Source of the DNA: Deltaproteobacteria bacterium
Lineage (GTDB): Bacteria; Desulfobacterota; Binatia; UBA9968; CAXXLF01
NCBI GenBank assembly: GCA_022571535.1
Contig: JACZXR010000184.1
Coordinates: 1 to 5,581, forward strand
Direction of reading: 5' to 3'
DNA length: 5,581 nucleotides
Positions 5,574 through 5,581 of the stretch are shown one piece after another. How positions within the stretch are numbered: the first letter of the stretch is position 1; each line of letters begins with the position of its first letter. Below the pieces are notes generated by a model that saw only the letters and a program-made list of their open reading frames with translations, made no database searches and was not told the origin of the DNA. The position numbers were made by a program, and so were the translations under genes.

Positions 5574-5581
5574 ATTGATGT

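Overview
The window is a stretch of bacterial chromosome with three intact protein genes separated by unusually roomy intergenic DNA. The gene families (a secreted dienelactone hydrolase, a molybdenum hydroxylase large subunit, and a COG2159-type amidohydrolase), the consensus-like sigma-70 promoter, the clear GGAGG ribosome binding sites and the moderate G+C content suggest a metabolically versatile Gram-negative such as a Desulfobacterota or related environmental lineage. That placement is an inference with low confidence, because no marker gene is present.

Layout. Positions 1-134 hold the N-terminal scrap of a REP-associated/IS200-like (Y1) transposase gene. Positions 136-925 have no gene I can defend, only broken minus-strand open frames and small hairpins. 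A good promoter (852-880) and Shine-Dalgarno (931-937) then precede the plus-strand dienelactone hydrolase gene (942-1721). It converges on a minus-strand molybdopterin hydroxylase large-subunit gene (4015 down to 1802), and a short zone with hairpins lies between the two stop codons. Upstream of the hydroxylase is about 540 bp without an established gene, then the minus-strand amidohydrolase gene (5300 down to 4557) and its leader.

The most interesting structure is a roughly 130-bp repeat present twice, at 4138-4270 (plus orientation) and 5444-5573 (minus orientation), as an inverted pair flanking the amidohydrolase gene. Each copy folds into three strong hairpins plus one short stem. The two copies differ at about 12 positions, and by hand alignment every difference is a compensatory pair change, a G-T/G-C or G-T/A-T swap, or lies in a loop. 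Both copies begin and end with a directly repeated TTGATT. This combination looks like a non-autonomous, structure-dependent mobile element of the IS200/IS605 or REP/RAYT kind, or a structured RNA element. The transposase scrap at the left edge is the same broad enzyme class.

How the genes may work together: the amidohydrolase and hydroxylase lie in the same direction and could form a catabolic pair acting on an aromatic or heterocyclic compound. The gap between them, the inserted repeat and the absence of the iron-sulfur and FAD subunits make this a weak inference. The dienelactone hydrolase is exported, has its own promoter and faces the other way, so it is probably a separate unit.
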